Positions 17,401 through 25,021 of a DNA stretch of 41,568 bases are shown here, in pieces (the stretch's first letter is position 1; each line of letters begins with the position of its first letter). Under the pieces are notes generated by a model. The model saw only the letters and a list, made by a program, of their open reading frames with translations. It had not been told where the DNA came from and made no database searches. Position numbers and translations under genes: made by a program. Source of the stretch: Bacteroidaceae bacterium (lineage in GTDB: Bacteria; Bacteroidota; Bacteroidia; Bacteroidales; Bacteroidaceae). The stretch lies in the NCBI GenBank assembly GCA_017445145.1, contig JAFSVI010000014.1, positions 1 through 41,568 on the forward strand. Direction: 5' to 3'.

Positions 17401-18897
17401 GGCCGCGGCAAGGCGCTCATCGTCGTGGGCGACAACAAGCAGATGCCCCCGACGGCCTTCTTCACCACGCAGCAGGTCGATGACGACGATGCACAGTATG
17501 ACGACCTCGACAGCATCCTCGACGACTGCAAGGCGCTCTCCATGCCGGAACGCTATCTCGCCGTGCACTACCGCTCCAAGCACGAGTCGCTCATCACCTT
17601 CTCCAACCAGGAGTACTACGACAGCCGCCTGGCGACATTCCCGTCGGCCGACGACCGCCTCTCGAAAGTGTCGGTGCAGTATGTGCAAGGCACCTACGAC
17701 AAGGGTGGCCGACGCAGCAACCGCGCCGAGGCCGAAGCCGTGGTCGAGGAAGTGATAGCACGCCTCCAGGACCCCGAACGCTCGCAGCGCAGCATAGGCG
17801 TCGTGGCATTCTCCATGGCGCAGCAAAACCTCATCGAGGACATTCTCATGGAGACACTGGCCGGGAAGCCCGACCTCGAGGCACGCGCCTTCCAGTGTGA
17901 GGAACCCATCTTCCTCAAGAACCTGGAGAACGTGCAGGGCGACGAGCGCGACATCATCCTCTTCAGCATAGGCTACGGCCCCGACAGCAACGGCAACGTA
18001 TCGCTCAACTTCGGCCCGCTCAACAACCGAGGCGGCGAGCGTCGCCTCAACGTGGCCGTCACGCGTGCGCGTTATGAGATGAAGGTATTCTCCACCCTGC
18101 ACCCCGAACAGATCGACCTCAACCGCTCCAAGGCCGTCGGCGTGGCGGGTCTGAAGAAATTCCTGCTCTACGCCGAGACTGGGCAAATCATGGAAACCAC
18201 CACCGACGGCACCACGGCCCCGGCGACCGACACCATGGCCCCGGGCGCCGCCACCGACGCCGTAGCTGCCGACATCGCCGACGCACTCACCGCACTGGGC
18301 TACCGCACGGAGACGGGCGTGGGGCGCTCGCAGTTCAAGGTCGATGTGGCAGTGCTCGACCCTGCCGACCCCGAACGCTACCTCCTCGCGCTGCTCATCG
18401 ACACCCCCACCCGCGCGGCAACGCGGACAGCGCGCGACCGCGACCTCACGCAGCCATCCGTGCTGCAGGGCCTCGGCTGGAAGGTGGCACGCCTGTGGAG
18501 CATCGACTGGTTGCAACACCGCCAGCGGGTCATAGACACCATCGTGAGCCACATCGACGGCAGCGCACCACAGGACAAGAGCGCCACGCTCACGCTGAGG
18601 GAACCCACCATCGTGGCCAACCGCACACAAACCATGCGCCCGGCAGCCATTGCCGCTGGCACGGGCGCCAAACGCGACATCGCCTCAATACCTGCCGGGC
18701 AAATCGATGAGGCTGTGATGCAGGTCGTGCAGGACCAGGTGGCACTCTCCGTCGATGACATACGCCTGGCCGCCAACCGCCTCATGGGTTACTCGCGGCG
18801 CACCATGCGCATCGACAACGCCATCACGCGCAGCGTGGCACGCCTCGTCGCCAGCGGCAGGGTCATCCGCGACGGCGACATCATCAAAGCCAAATAA
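14464..18897 (+). CDS. DUF4011 superfamily 1 helicase with Vsr-like and DUF3320 domains
   Basis: A 1477-residue protein. Order: a low-complexity N-terminus with four 22-residue repeats (about 17-104); DUF4011 from about residue 118 (LWERKLLDFSLRNNLLN); Q-motif DSSQLEAV and Walker A GPPGTGKS (about 428-435); DEAD-like box FDEASQ (about 962) with VVGDNKQMPP; LNVAVTRAR motif (about 1197); a Vsr/REase-like domain with putative catalytic Asp1294 (FKVDVAV) and TARDRD; and DUF3320 (about 1415-1476). Relatives are SF1 helicases of the DNA2/COG1112 type, some of them in anti-phage systems. Its place between cysD and cysN is odd; no own promoter is visible. Start ATG 14464 is the only plausible one. 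Function unknown. Confidence 0.88.
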   Translation: MNDDTTTAQATPTTPTAPSTRSVPVGGGSAADPATTTTAPSTRSVPVGGGSAADPAATTTAPSTRSVPVGGGSAADPAATTTAPSAGSVPVGGGSAADPAATTDTADEAALQIDERQLTRLALWERKLLDFSLRNNLLNTRLGKRALQFAAFDIATLEDHLHSGVNYTITPWPEKRKKHEPTQGIYHTAAYDPDLRPDYEAAIKAHQLPTYLSQVELKPVVTNLYRAARTALEENGANALFIALGMLRWYVTDRSDQPRYAPILLLPVSLVRNGAGYVVRLREEEPMLNITLNEFLRQQYKLQLPTFEPLPRDDHGIDVAAVFQAMRQAIAGNARWEVHEEGILGLFSFNKFVMWNDIYTSSDILQESPIVKSLVQQRLTLEQPTDDIDVHEFDLTEPPSAVATPISVDSSQLEAVIDSGEGKSFILYGPPGTGKSQTITNMIANALYQGRRVLFVAEKMAALSVVQKRLAKIGLDPFCLELHSNKVTKTHFLQQLDQALNVTHGHLSESFEQRSSELFAKRKQLNSYIQAVHRQSRYGVSLYDCIEHFLDTPGDKQLQLAVSAINNLDEQLLQDAVAILQDLDTVFQVSGHPCEHPLAGFRPLSDRRESLERLCQKLEELAQLLPQMEEARQQLNATCGVTVPATQEGFTWMLSFTELLEYCSAKALAEDATTLRAEWQAVQQKWFLPRYFATRRILKRIRAYRPGIEEPTIDLFINKLAVHEIESIGMDINELAIASHYDSIPSGPKAWAKKNREVLTQWQSLLNDIAPLCELPWHDDYANTLARSISSWLQHREQMQSWFQWVEQRELLTEQRLTDVVAFIEQGNSANDAAAALQKAVYKEWALRLIDDDDLLRRFSGITFEDVISRYRQLTDHFQELTKKELYCRLAANIPSLTTQAATNSEAGILKRNIANGGRGTSIRHIIDQIPNLLPRLCPCMLMSPISVAQFLDPKSPKFDLVIFDEASQMPTSEAVGAIGRGKALIVVGDNKQMPPTAFFTTQQVDDDDAQYDDLDSILDDCKALSMPERYLAVHYRSKHESLITFSNQEYYDSRLATFPSADDRLSKVSVQYVQGTYDKGGRRSNRAEAEAVVEEVIARLQDPERSQRSIGVVAFSMAQQNLIEDILMETLAGKPDLEARAFQCEEPIFLKNLENVQGDERDIILFSIGYGPDSNGNVSLNFGPLNNRGGERRLNVAVTRARYEMKVFSTLHPEQIDLNRSKAVGVAGLKKFLLYAETGQIMETTTDGTTAPATDTMAPGAATDAVAADIADALTALGYRTETGVGRSQFKVDVAVLDPADPERYLLALLIDTPTRAATRTARDRDLTQPSVLQGLGWKVARLWSIDWLQHRQRVIDTIVSHIDGSAPQDKSATLTLREPTIVANRTQTMRPAAIAAGTGAKRDIASIPAGQIDEAVMQVVQDQVALSVDDIRLAANRLMGYSRRTMRIDNAITRSVARLVASGRVIRDGDIIKAK
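14511..14774 (+). repeat. Minisatellite of four 66-bp units inside the helicase gene
   Basis: Units begin at 14511, 14577, 14643 and 14709, exactly 66 bp apart, and are nearly identical; the fourth changes Thr-Arg to Ala-Gly. Each encodes 22 residues containing RSVPVGGGSAADPA. Each unit holds a small perfect hairpin, GGCGGC-TCT-GCCGCC. Unit length is a multiple of three, so copy number can change without a frameshift. Confidence 0.95.
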
Positions 18898-18927
18898 CGA
18901 CATCCACACACAAACCCCATCTCATAT

Positions 18928-20427
18928 ATGAGCCAACCTTCAACCAACGACACCACCAAGTCACTTGACATACGCTCCTACCTCGATGCCGACGAGCGCA
19001 AGGACCTGCTGCGGCTGCTCACCGCCGGCAGCGTCGATGACGGCAAGTCAACACTCATAGGCCGTCTGCTCTACGACTCCAAGAAACTCTACGACGACCA
19101 GCTGGCAGCCCTGGAGCGCGACTCCAAGCGTGTGGGCAACGCGGGCGACAGCATCGACTATGCCCTGCTGCTCGACGGCCTCAAGGCCGAGCGCGAGGAG
19201 GGCATCACCATCGACGTGGCCTACCGCTACTTCTCCACCAACCGCCGCAAGTTCATCATCGCCGACACCCCGGGCCACGAGCAATACACCCGCAACATGA
19301 TCACCGGCGGCTCCACGGCCAACCTCGCCATCATACTCATCGACGCACGCAAGGGCGTCATCACGCAGACACGACGCCACACCTTCCTCGTCTCGCTGCT
19401 CGGCATCAAGCACATCGTGCTGGCAGTGAACAAGATGGACCTCGTCGGGTTCGACCGCAACGTGTTCGACGCCATCGTGGCCGACTACCGCGCACTCACC
19501 GACCACCTCGGCATTGACGACGTGACATGCTTCCCGCTGTCGGCTCGCGACGGCGACAACGTGGTGCGCCACAGCCCACGCACGCCGTGGTACGAGGGTC
19601 CGGCGCTGCTCGACTTCCTCGAGACGGTGCCCATACATGCCGACCGCAACTTCAGCGACTTCCGCTTCCCTGTGCAGTATGTGGTGCGCCCCGACCTCAA
19701 CTTCAGGGGCTTCGCCGGCAAGGTGGCCAGCGGCGTGGTGCGCGTGGGCGACACAGTCATGGCATTGCCCAGCATGAAGAGCAGCCGCGTGAAGGAGATA
19801 CTCACGCCCGGAAGCGGCGAGCTTGTGAGCCATGCCAACGAGGCTTTCCCCCCGCAGTCCGTCACCATCACCCTCGAGGACGAGATAGACATCAGCCGCG
19901 GCGAGATGCTCGTCCACCCCGACCGCCCGGACCAAGGGGACGCTGCACAAAGCAAGAACCTCCCGCACATCGGGCGCCTCTTCACCACCATGCTTGTTTG
20001 GATGGACGAGGAACCCATGAACACCGACAAGCAATTCTTCCTCAAGCACAACACCAACACCACACGTGCCACCATAGCGGCCATACGCCACCGCATAGAT
20101 GTCAACACACTTGAGAAGAAGGAGGGCAAGCCCTTTCAGCTCAACGAAATAGGTCAGGTGGATATACACACCGCCAAGACGCTGTTCTTCGACGCATACT
20201 CCGACAACCGCCAGACGGGCGCCTTCATACTCATCGACCCCATCACCAACAACACCTCCGCTGTGGGGATGATACTCGCGCCGATAGACGAGGACACCCT
20301 CGCCAGCGACGACGTGCCAACCCTCGACCTGCCGCGCCTCGGCATCACGGCCGAACACTATGACGCCGTGGAACGTGCCGTGCGCGACCTCTCACGCCAG
20401 GGCATTGAGGTGAAGCTCATCAAGTAA
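18928..20427 (+). CDS. cysN: Sulfate adenylyltransferase subunit 1 (GTPase)
   Basis: A 499-residue EF-Tu-like GTPase that drives APS formation by CysD. G1 is GSVDDGKST (residues 34-42), G3 is DTPGHEQ (about 111-117) and G4 is NKMD (about 168-171). Domains 2 and 3 follow, with the RGEMLVH and VWMDEEP segments of CysN. No C-terminal APS kinase is fused, consistent with the separate cysC upstream. It starts 30 bp after the helicase stop and is followed 21 bp later by the 5-alpha-reductase gene. Confidence 0.97.
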   Translation: MSQPSTNDTTKSLDIRSYLDADERKDLLRLLTAGSVDDGKSTLIGRLLYDSKKLYDDQLAALERDSKRVGNAGDSIDYALLLDGLKAEREEGITIDVAYRYFSTNRRKFIIADTPGHEQYTRNMITGGSTANLAIILIDARKGVITQTRRHTFLVSLLGIKHIVLAVNKMDLVGFDRNVFDAIVADYRALTDHLGIDDVTCFPLSARDGDNVVRHSPRTPWYEGPALLDFLETVPIHADRNFSDFRFPVQYVVRPDLNFRGFAGKVASGVVRVGDTVMALPSMKSSRVKEILTPGSGELVSHANEAFPPQSVTITLEDEIDISRGEMLVHPDRPDQGDAAQSKNLPHIGRLFTTMLVWMDEEPMNTDKQFFLKHNTNTTRATIAAIRHRIDVNTLEKKEGKPFQLNEIGQVDIHTAKTLFFDAYSDNRQTGAFILIDPITNNTSAVGMILAPIDEDTLASDDVPTLDLPRLGITAEHYDAVERAVRDLSRQGIEVKLIK

Positions 20428-20448
20428 CCACACAGCCGCAACGCCACC

Positions 20449-21225
20449 ATGCCCATCCTCTCCCCCACCCTCTTCAGCCAGCTCATCAACGTCATGCTCG
20501 CCATGGCTGCCGTGGTGTTCGTGAGCCTCTATTTCGTCAATGCCGGCTACGGGCAGTTCCGCACCAAGCACTGGGGGTGGAGCATCGACAACCGCGTGGC
20601 ATGGGTGCTGATGGAAGCGCCGGTGTTCTGCGTCATGCTCGCCATCTGGATGCAGACAGGACACCCGCTCCACGTGCCGGAGCTGGTGCTCTTCGCCATG
20701 TTCCAGCTTCACTACTTCCAGCGGAGCTTCATCTTCCCTTGGCTCATGCATGGCCACAGCCGCATGCCCGTGGCCATCGTGGCCATGGGGGCTCTGTTCA
20801 ACACCATCAACGGCATCCTACAAGGCGGGGCACTCTTCTGGTACCCCAACCCCGACTATGCCGAAGGGGCATCGTATCTGACCAGCTTCCAGTCCGTCGC
20901 CGGCCTCGCGCTCTTCGCCGCTGGCATGGCCATCAACCTCCACTCTGACCACGTCATACGCCACCTGCGCCAGCCCGGCGACACGCGCCACTATCTGCCA
21001 TCGCGAGGCTACTACCGCCTCGTCACCAGTGCCAACTACTTCGGAGAGCTCGTGGAGTGGATTGGCTTTGCCGCCGTGGCCGACACGCTGGCAGCATGGG
21101 TGTTCCCCATCTGGACCGCTGCCAACCTCGTGCCTCGCGCGCACGCGATATATAATAAGTACCGCACGGAGTTCGGAGCTGCCGCCCTCGCAGGGCGCAA
21201 GCGCATCATTCCATTCATATACTGA
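20449..21225 (+). CDS. Steroid 5-alpha-reductase (SRD5A) family protein
   Basis: A 258-residue polytopic membrane enzyme strongly resembling animal SRD5A1/2, which reduce the C4-C5 double bond of 3-oxo-4-ene steroids with NADPH. Conserved blocks: LHYFQRSF (Tyr89), GMAINLHSD, the RxLRxPGD-like segment HLRQPGDTRHY, SANYFGELVEWIGFA (about residues 193-207) and a terminal IIPFIY. Glu56 (LMEAPV) and Tyr89 match, as recalled, Glu57 and Tyr91 of human SRD5A2, which hold the steroid 3-ketone. The place between cysN and a sulfotransferase argues for a sterol or steroid substrate, probably host or dietary since the bacterium should not make steroids. An unrelated lipid substrate remains possible. Confidence 0.88.
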   Translation: MPILSPTLFSQLINVMLAMAAVVFVSLYFVNAGYGQFRTKHWGWSIDNRVAWVLMEAPVFCVMLAIWMQTGHPLHVPELVLFAMFQLHYFQRSFIFPWLMHGHSRMPVAIVAMGALFNTINGILQGGALFWYPNPDYAEGASYLTSFQSVAGLALFAAGMAINLHSDHVIRHLRQPGDTRHYLPSRGYYRLVTSANYFGELVEWIGFAAVADTLAAWVFPIWTAANLVPRAHAIYNKYRTEFGAAALAGRKRIIPFIY

Positions 21226-21285
21226 ACCCACAACGGCTCACCACCACACACCGTCACCCGCCACAAACGAAATCCACACACACCA

Positions 21286-22395
21286 ATGGGCCTACTGAAA
21301 TTCGACAAGCTGCCTGTATATCCCCTCGTCGGCGCCGACTGGGCAACGCTGCAAAGCATCACTTCCCGCTGGCATGACGACCCGCAGTTCCGCACCAAGA
21401 TGCTCGCCACGAAGGCCATCTGCCGACTGCTCTCGCTGGCGGCACCCATACAGGAGCGGCGCTACGACCGCCTGCTGCGCAACAAGCCCATCGACCACGA
21501 CCCGCTGTTCATACTCGGACACTGGCGCTCGGGCACCACATTCGTACACAACATCTTCGCACAGGACTGCCACTTCGCCCACACCTCAACCTACCAGACC
21601 GTGTTCCCACACATGATGATGGTGGCGCAGCCGGTCATGAAGTTCATTATGAAGCTCTTCATACCGAGCCACAGACCCACCGACCGCATGGAGCTGACAC
21701 CCGACACACCGCAGGAAGAGGAGTTCGCACTGAGCAACTCCATGCCCTACTCCTACTACAACTTCTGGTACTACCCCAAGGACCAGCTGGATCTCTGCGA
21801 CAAGTACCTCACCTTCGAGCACATCACCCCCGAGGAGAAACGTGCATACCAGGAGGCCTTAGAGAAGATTGTCAAGATCTCCATCTGGAACACCGGGGGC
21901 ACACAGTACCTCTCCAAAAGCCCGCCACACACGGGCCACGTGCAGGCCCTCGTGGAGATGTTCCCCAACGCCAAGTTCATCTACCTCATGCGCAACCCCT
22001 ACACCGTGTTCGAGAGCACACGCTCGTTCTTCACGCAGACCATAGCACCGCTCAAGGCGCAGGCCATCAGCGACGACGACATCGAGATGAACTGCATACG
22101 CGTCTATCCTCGCCTCTACAATGCCTACCAGGAGCAGAAGCGCTTCATCCCCGATGGCAACCTCTACGAGGTGCGCTTCGAGGAGTTCGAGCGCGACGCC
22201 TACGCCGTCACCAAAGACATATACCAGAAGCTGCGTCTGCCAGGCTGGGACGAGTCCGAGACCAACATACGAGCCTACATCGACAGCAAACGCGGCTACA
22301 AGAAGAACAGCTACGAGTACAAACCCCGCACCATACAGCTCGTCAACGAGCACTGGGGACGCGCCATCGACGACTGGGGCTATGAGCGCATGTAG
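21286..22395 (+). CDS. PAPS-dependent sulfotransferase, probably steroid/sterol
   Basis: A 369-residue sulfotransferase of the Sulfotransfer_3-like type. The 5'-phosphosulfate-binding loop is HWRSGTTFVHN (about residues 78-88) and the 3'-phosphate-binding region is YLMRNPYTVFESTRSFF (about 233-249). No signal peptide is seen, so it is cytosolic, where CysC makes PAPS. It is the end product gene of the cysCDN operon. Bacteroides thetaiotaomicron has a sulfotransferase in such a context reported to sulfonate cholesterol and flat 5-alpha steroids (recalled, unverified here). A short hairpin (22429-22447) follows. The acceptor is inferred from the 5-alpha-reductase next door; sulfation of a lipid or glycan is the alternative. 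Confidence 0.9.
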   Translation: MGLLKFDKLPVYPLVGADWATLQSITSRWHDDPQFRTKMLATKAICRLLSLAAPIQERRYDRLLRNKPIDHDPLFILGHWRSGTTFVHNIFAQDCHFAHTSTYQTVFPHMMMVAQPVMKFIMKLFIPSHRPTDRMELTPDTPQEEEFALSNSMPYSYYNFWYYPKDQLDLCDKYLTFEHITPEEKRAYQEALEKIVKISIWNTGGTQYLSKSPPHTGHVQALVEMFPNAKFIYLMRNPYTVFESTRSFFTQTIAPLKAQAISDDDIEMNCIRVYPRLYNAYQEQKRFIPDGNLYEVRFEEFERDAYAVTKDIYQKLRLPGWDESETNIRAYIDSKRGYKKNSYEYKPRTIQLVNEHWGRAIDDWGYERM

Positions 22396-22508
22396 CCCCA
22401 TCACCCCCCCCACACACATGTTGAGTACGTCGTCGTACCACGACGACCTCCTCCCCCCACACATCCCCCTCCCATCCACCCGCTAACACACAAAAACACC
22501 CAATAACA

Positions 22509-23177
22509 ATGAAGCACTTACTCACCCTCTTCCTTGCAGTCCTATGCTGCCACAGCGCAACCGCACAAGGCACACAGTACGCCGACCACCTCGACAACAA
22601 GACGCTGCTCGTGTTCGGCGACTCCTACGTCAAGAACCACCGCGAACCCATGGAGCATACCTGGCACTACAAGGCCGCACAGCGCCACAACATGCGCTAT
22701 GCCAACGCCGGGCGCAACGGCTCGAGCATAGCCTTCGACCGCACACGCGACGGCTTCGGACCCTCCATGCTCACCCGCTTGAACGACATCAACATGTCGG
22801 CCGACTACGTCATCGTCATCGCCGGCCACAACGACGCCGACCTCATCAAGGACAGCGCCGACAGCCTCGCCATGTTCCGCGATGCCATGCACCAGCTGTG
22901 CGCACGCCTCACCGACAAGTTCCCCACCGCACGCATCGGTTTCGTCACGCCGTGGAACGTCAACCGCCCCGGCTTCAGGCAGGTCATCAGCACCATCGTG
23001 GAGGTGTGCGGCGAATGGAGCATACCCGTGCTGCGCGCCGACACCGAGAGCGGAATACATGTGCGCTCGGAGGACTTCCGCCAGCGCTACTTCCAGAACG
23101 GCGACACAGCCCACCTGAATGATGCCGGCCACGACCTCATCCTCAACTGGGCCGACCGCTTCCTCACCTCGCTGTAG
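22509..23177 (+). CDS. Secreted SGNH/GDSL-family hydrolase
   Basis: A 222-residue protein with a signal peptide (residues 1 to about 19, ending ATA-Q) and an SGNH esterase fold. Block I is FGDSY with nucleophile Ser39, the Gly/Asn blocks are AGRNGSS and GHND (Asn108), and the Asp-His pair is D199-x2-H202 in GDTAHLNDAGH. It acts in the periplasm or at the surface, typically removing acyl or acetyl groups. It lies 113 bp after the sulfotransferase on the same strand, with no consensus promoter between. Its substrate is unknown; carbohydrate O-acetyl groups are a fair guess given other enzymes in the window. Confidence 0.88.
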   Translation: MKHLLTLFLAVLCCHSATAQGTQYADHLDNKTLLVFGDSYVKNHREPMEHTWHYKAAQRHNMRYANAGRNGSSIAFDRTRDGFGPSMLTRLNDINMSADYVIVIAGHNDADLIKDSADSLAMFRDAMHQLCARLTDKFPTARIGFVTPWNVNRPGFRQVISTIVEVCGEWSIPVLRADTESGIHVRSEDFRQRYFQNGDTAHLNDAGHDLILNWADRFLTSL

Positions 23178-23237
23178 CCCCGCCCCTGCAGCCCCCTCAC
23201 AAGCAACCAACTCTCAACACACAACAGACACACCACT

Positions 23238-24050
23238 ATGGAAAGCATTTTGAACAACCACGACGCATTGAAGAAAGTCGTCGCCGACGTCGCCGAGGTG
23301 GCAGGCTACCTCTGGCAGAAGGGATGGGCCGAGCGCAATGGCGGCAACATCACCGTGAACATCACCGAGCAAGTGGATGACCACATCCGGCAGCTGCCGG
23401 CAATAAGCCCGGTGTATCAGATTGGCACCACGCTCGAGCACCTCAAAGGCTGCTACTTCTACTGCAAAGGCACACAGATGCGCATGCGCGACCTGGCACG
23501 ATGGCCCATGGACAACGGCTCCATCATCCGCATCCTCGACGACTGCGCAAGCTATGTCATCATCGCCGACAAACCCGTGAAGCCCACCAGCGAGCTGCCG
23601 TCGCACCTCGCCGTACACGACTACCTCCTGGCCAAAGGCTCACCATATCGTGCAAGCCTCCACACCCACCCCATAGAACTCGTGGCACTGACCCACAACA
23701 AGCGTTTCATGGAAAAAGACGTCGCCACACGCATGCTATGGTCCATGATCCCCGAGACAAAGGCATTCTGCCCACGCGGCCTCGGCATGGTGCCCTACAT
23801 GCTACCCTCGAGCGTGGAGCTGGCCGATGCCACCATCCGCGCCATCGACGACGACTACGACGTCGTGATGTGGGAGAAGCACGGTGTGTTTGCCGTTGAC
23901 ACCGACATCATGTCGGCTTTCGACCAGGTCGATGTGCTCAACAAGGCCGCACTCATCTACATCGCCGCCAAGAACATGGGCTTCGAACCCGACGGCATGA
24001 CCGACGCACAGATGCAGGAGATTTCCGACGTGTTCCACCTGCCCAAATGA
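23238..24050 (+). CDS. rhaD: Rhamnulose-1-phosphate aldolase
   Basis: A 270-residue class II aldolase that splits L-rhamnulose 1-phosphate into dihydroxyacetone phosphate and L-lactaldehyde. AERNGGNIT near the N-terminus is the phosphate-binding loop; Glu119 (SELPSH) is the likely catalytic acid; the zinc ligands are His142, His144 (LHTHP) and His215 (EKHGVF). It is cytosolic. The other rhamnose genes (kinase, isomerase, permease) are not in the window. Rhamnose is released from rhamnogalacturonan, matching the pectin genes further on, though they are 9 kb away. Confidence 0.95.
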   Translation: MESILNNHDALKKVVADVAEVAGYLWQKGWAERNGGNITVNITEQVDDHIRQLPAISPVYQIGTTLEHLKGCYFYCKGTQMRMRDLARWPMDNGSIIRILDDCASYVIIADKPVKPTSELPSHLAVHDYLLAKGSPYRASLHTHPIELVALTHNKRFMEKDVATRMLWSMIPETKAFCPRGLGMVPYMLPSSVELADATIRAIDDDYDVVMWEKHGVFAVDTDIMSAFDQVDVLNKAALIYIAAKNMGFEPDGMTDAQMQEISDVFHLPK

Positions 24051-24090
24051 CACCCGCAGCCACCTGACACACTACCCACCACAACGACAC

Positions 24091-24933
24091 ATGACAATGG
24101 ACACCATCCACATCCGCCGCACGCTGCTCATAGCAGCCATGGGCGTCGCAACAGCCACCGCAAGCGCACAGTATGTCAACCCCACCATAGACCTATGGCC
24201 TGGCGGCGTGCCGGGGCAGACAGAGGCCAAGGCACAGCCCAAGACACGCAACGCCCACGAGGTGCTGTATCTCGACAAAGTAACCAGCCCAACACTGGAG
24301 GAGTTCAAACCGACGACCGAGGCCAACGGCAAGGCCGTCATCGTATGCCCCGGAGGAGCCTACTCCGTGCTGGCCTACGACAAGGAAGGTCAGGAGGTGG
24401 CACGCTGGCTTGCCGGACAGGGCTTCACGGCCTACGTCCTGGCATACCGCGTGCCCAACAACCGCCTTGGCGCACTGCAAGACGCGCAACGGGCGCTGCG
24501 CACAGCGCGCAGCAAGGGGTTCCACAACGTGGGCATCATAGGCTTCTCGGCAGGAGCCAGCCTCGCATGCCGCGCCTCCACGCTGTGGCACGCACCCGCC
24601 TATGAGCCTCAGGACGACATCGACCGCCTCTCGTGCCAGCCCAACTTCGGCATCCTGATATATCCGGCATACCTCGACGAGGGCGAGGGAGGCACCCTCA
24701 CACCTGAGTTGAGCGTGTCGGCCGAGACGCCGCCGCTCTTCGTGTTCGGCACGGAGGACGACGTGAAGTACAGCGCCCCGTCGTGCATCACCATCACCGA
24801 CGCCATGCGCCGGGCCGGCGCACCCGTGGAGCTCCACTACCTGCCGCGCGGCGGCCACGGCTACGGCATGCGCACGGGCGTTGGCCTCGTGTGGCCCAAG
24901 CTCGCCGAGGCCTGGCTGGGCAATCTCAAGTGA
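24091..24933 (+). CDS. Secreted alpha/beta-hydrolase, acetyl-esterase type
   Basis: A 280-residue protein with a signal peptide (to about residue 26, ASA-Q) and an alpha/beta-hydrolase fold. The oxyanion segment is CPGGAYSVLAYDKEG, the nucleophile elbow GFSAGAS with Ser153, the acid in GTEDD (about 220), and the His in RGGHGYG (about 258). This pattern matches the Bacteroidota acetyl xylan/carbohydrate esterases related to endo-xylanase-associated hydrolases. The ATG at 24097 is an alternative start two codons later. Likely substrate is an O-acetylated plant polysaccharide. Confidence 0.85.
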   Translation: MTMDTIHIRRTLLIAAMGVATATASAQYVNPTIDLWPGGVPGQTEAKAQPKTRNAHEVLYLDKVTSPTLEEFKPTTEANGKAVIVCPGGAYSVLAYDKEGQEVARWLAGQGFTAYVLAYRVPNNRLGALQDAQRALRTARSKGFHNVGIIGFSAGASLACRASTLWHAPAYEPQDDIDRLSCQPNFGILIYPAYLDEGEGGTLTPELSVSAETPPLFVFGTEDDVKYSAPSCITITDAMRRAGAPVELHYLPRGGHGYGMRTGVGLVWPKLAEAWLGNLK

Positions 24934-24973
24934 GCTAATCCCCATCTTTTTGAGCTTTTTTAAGAGCGCAAAG

Positions 24974-25004
24974 TTTGCCAAGTGGAAATAAGTGGCTACC
25001 TTTG
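24974..25004 (+). promoter_or_regulatory. Promoter of the sigma54-activator operon
   Basis: TTTG (24974-24977), 19 nt, TACCTTTG (24997-25004): full consensus. Because the core lies here, the in-frame GTG at 24992 cannot be the start of the downstream gene. Confidence 0.82.
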
Positions 25005-25021
25005 CGCCGCAAAATTGGGCG

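Noticed and set aside
22429-22447. Terminator after the sulfotransferase
   Set aside because: An 8-bp stem with a three-base loop, followed by C-rich sequence without a T-run; too weak to call.
24992-25021. GTG start for the sigma54 activator
   Set aside because: The codon precedes the -7 element at 24997-25004, so it could not be on the mRNA from that promoter.
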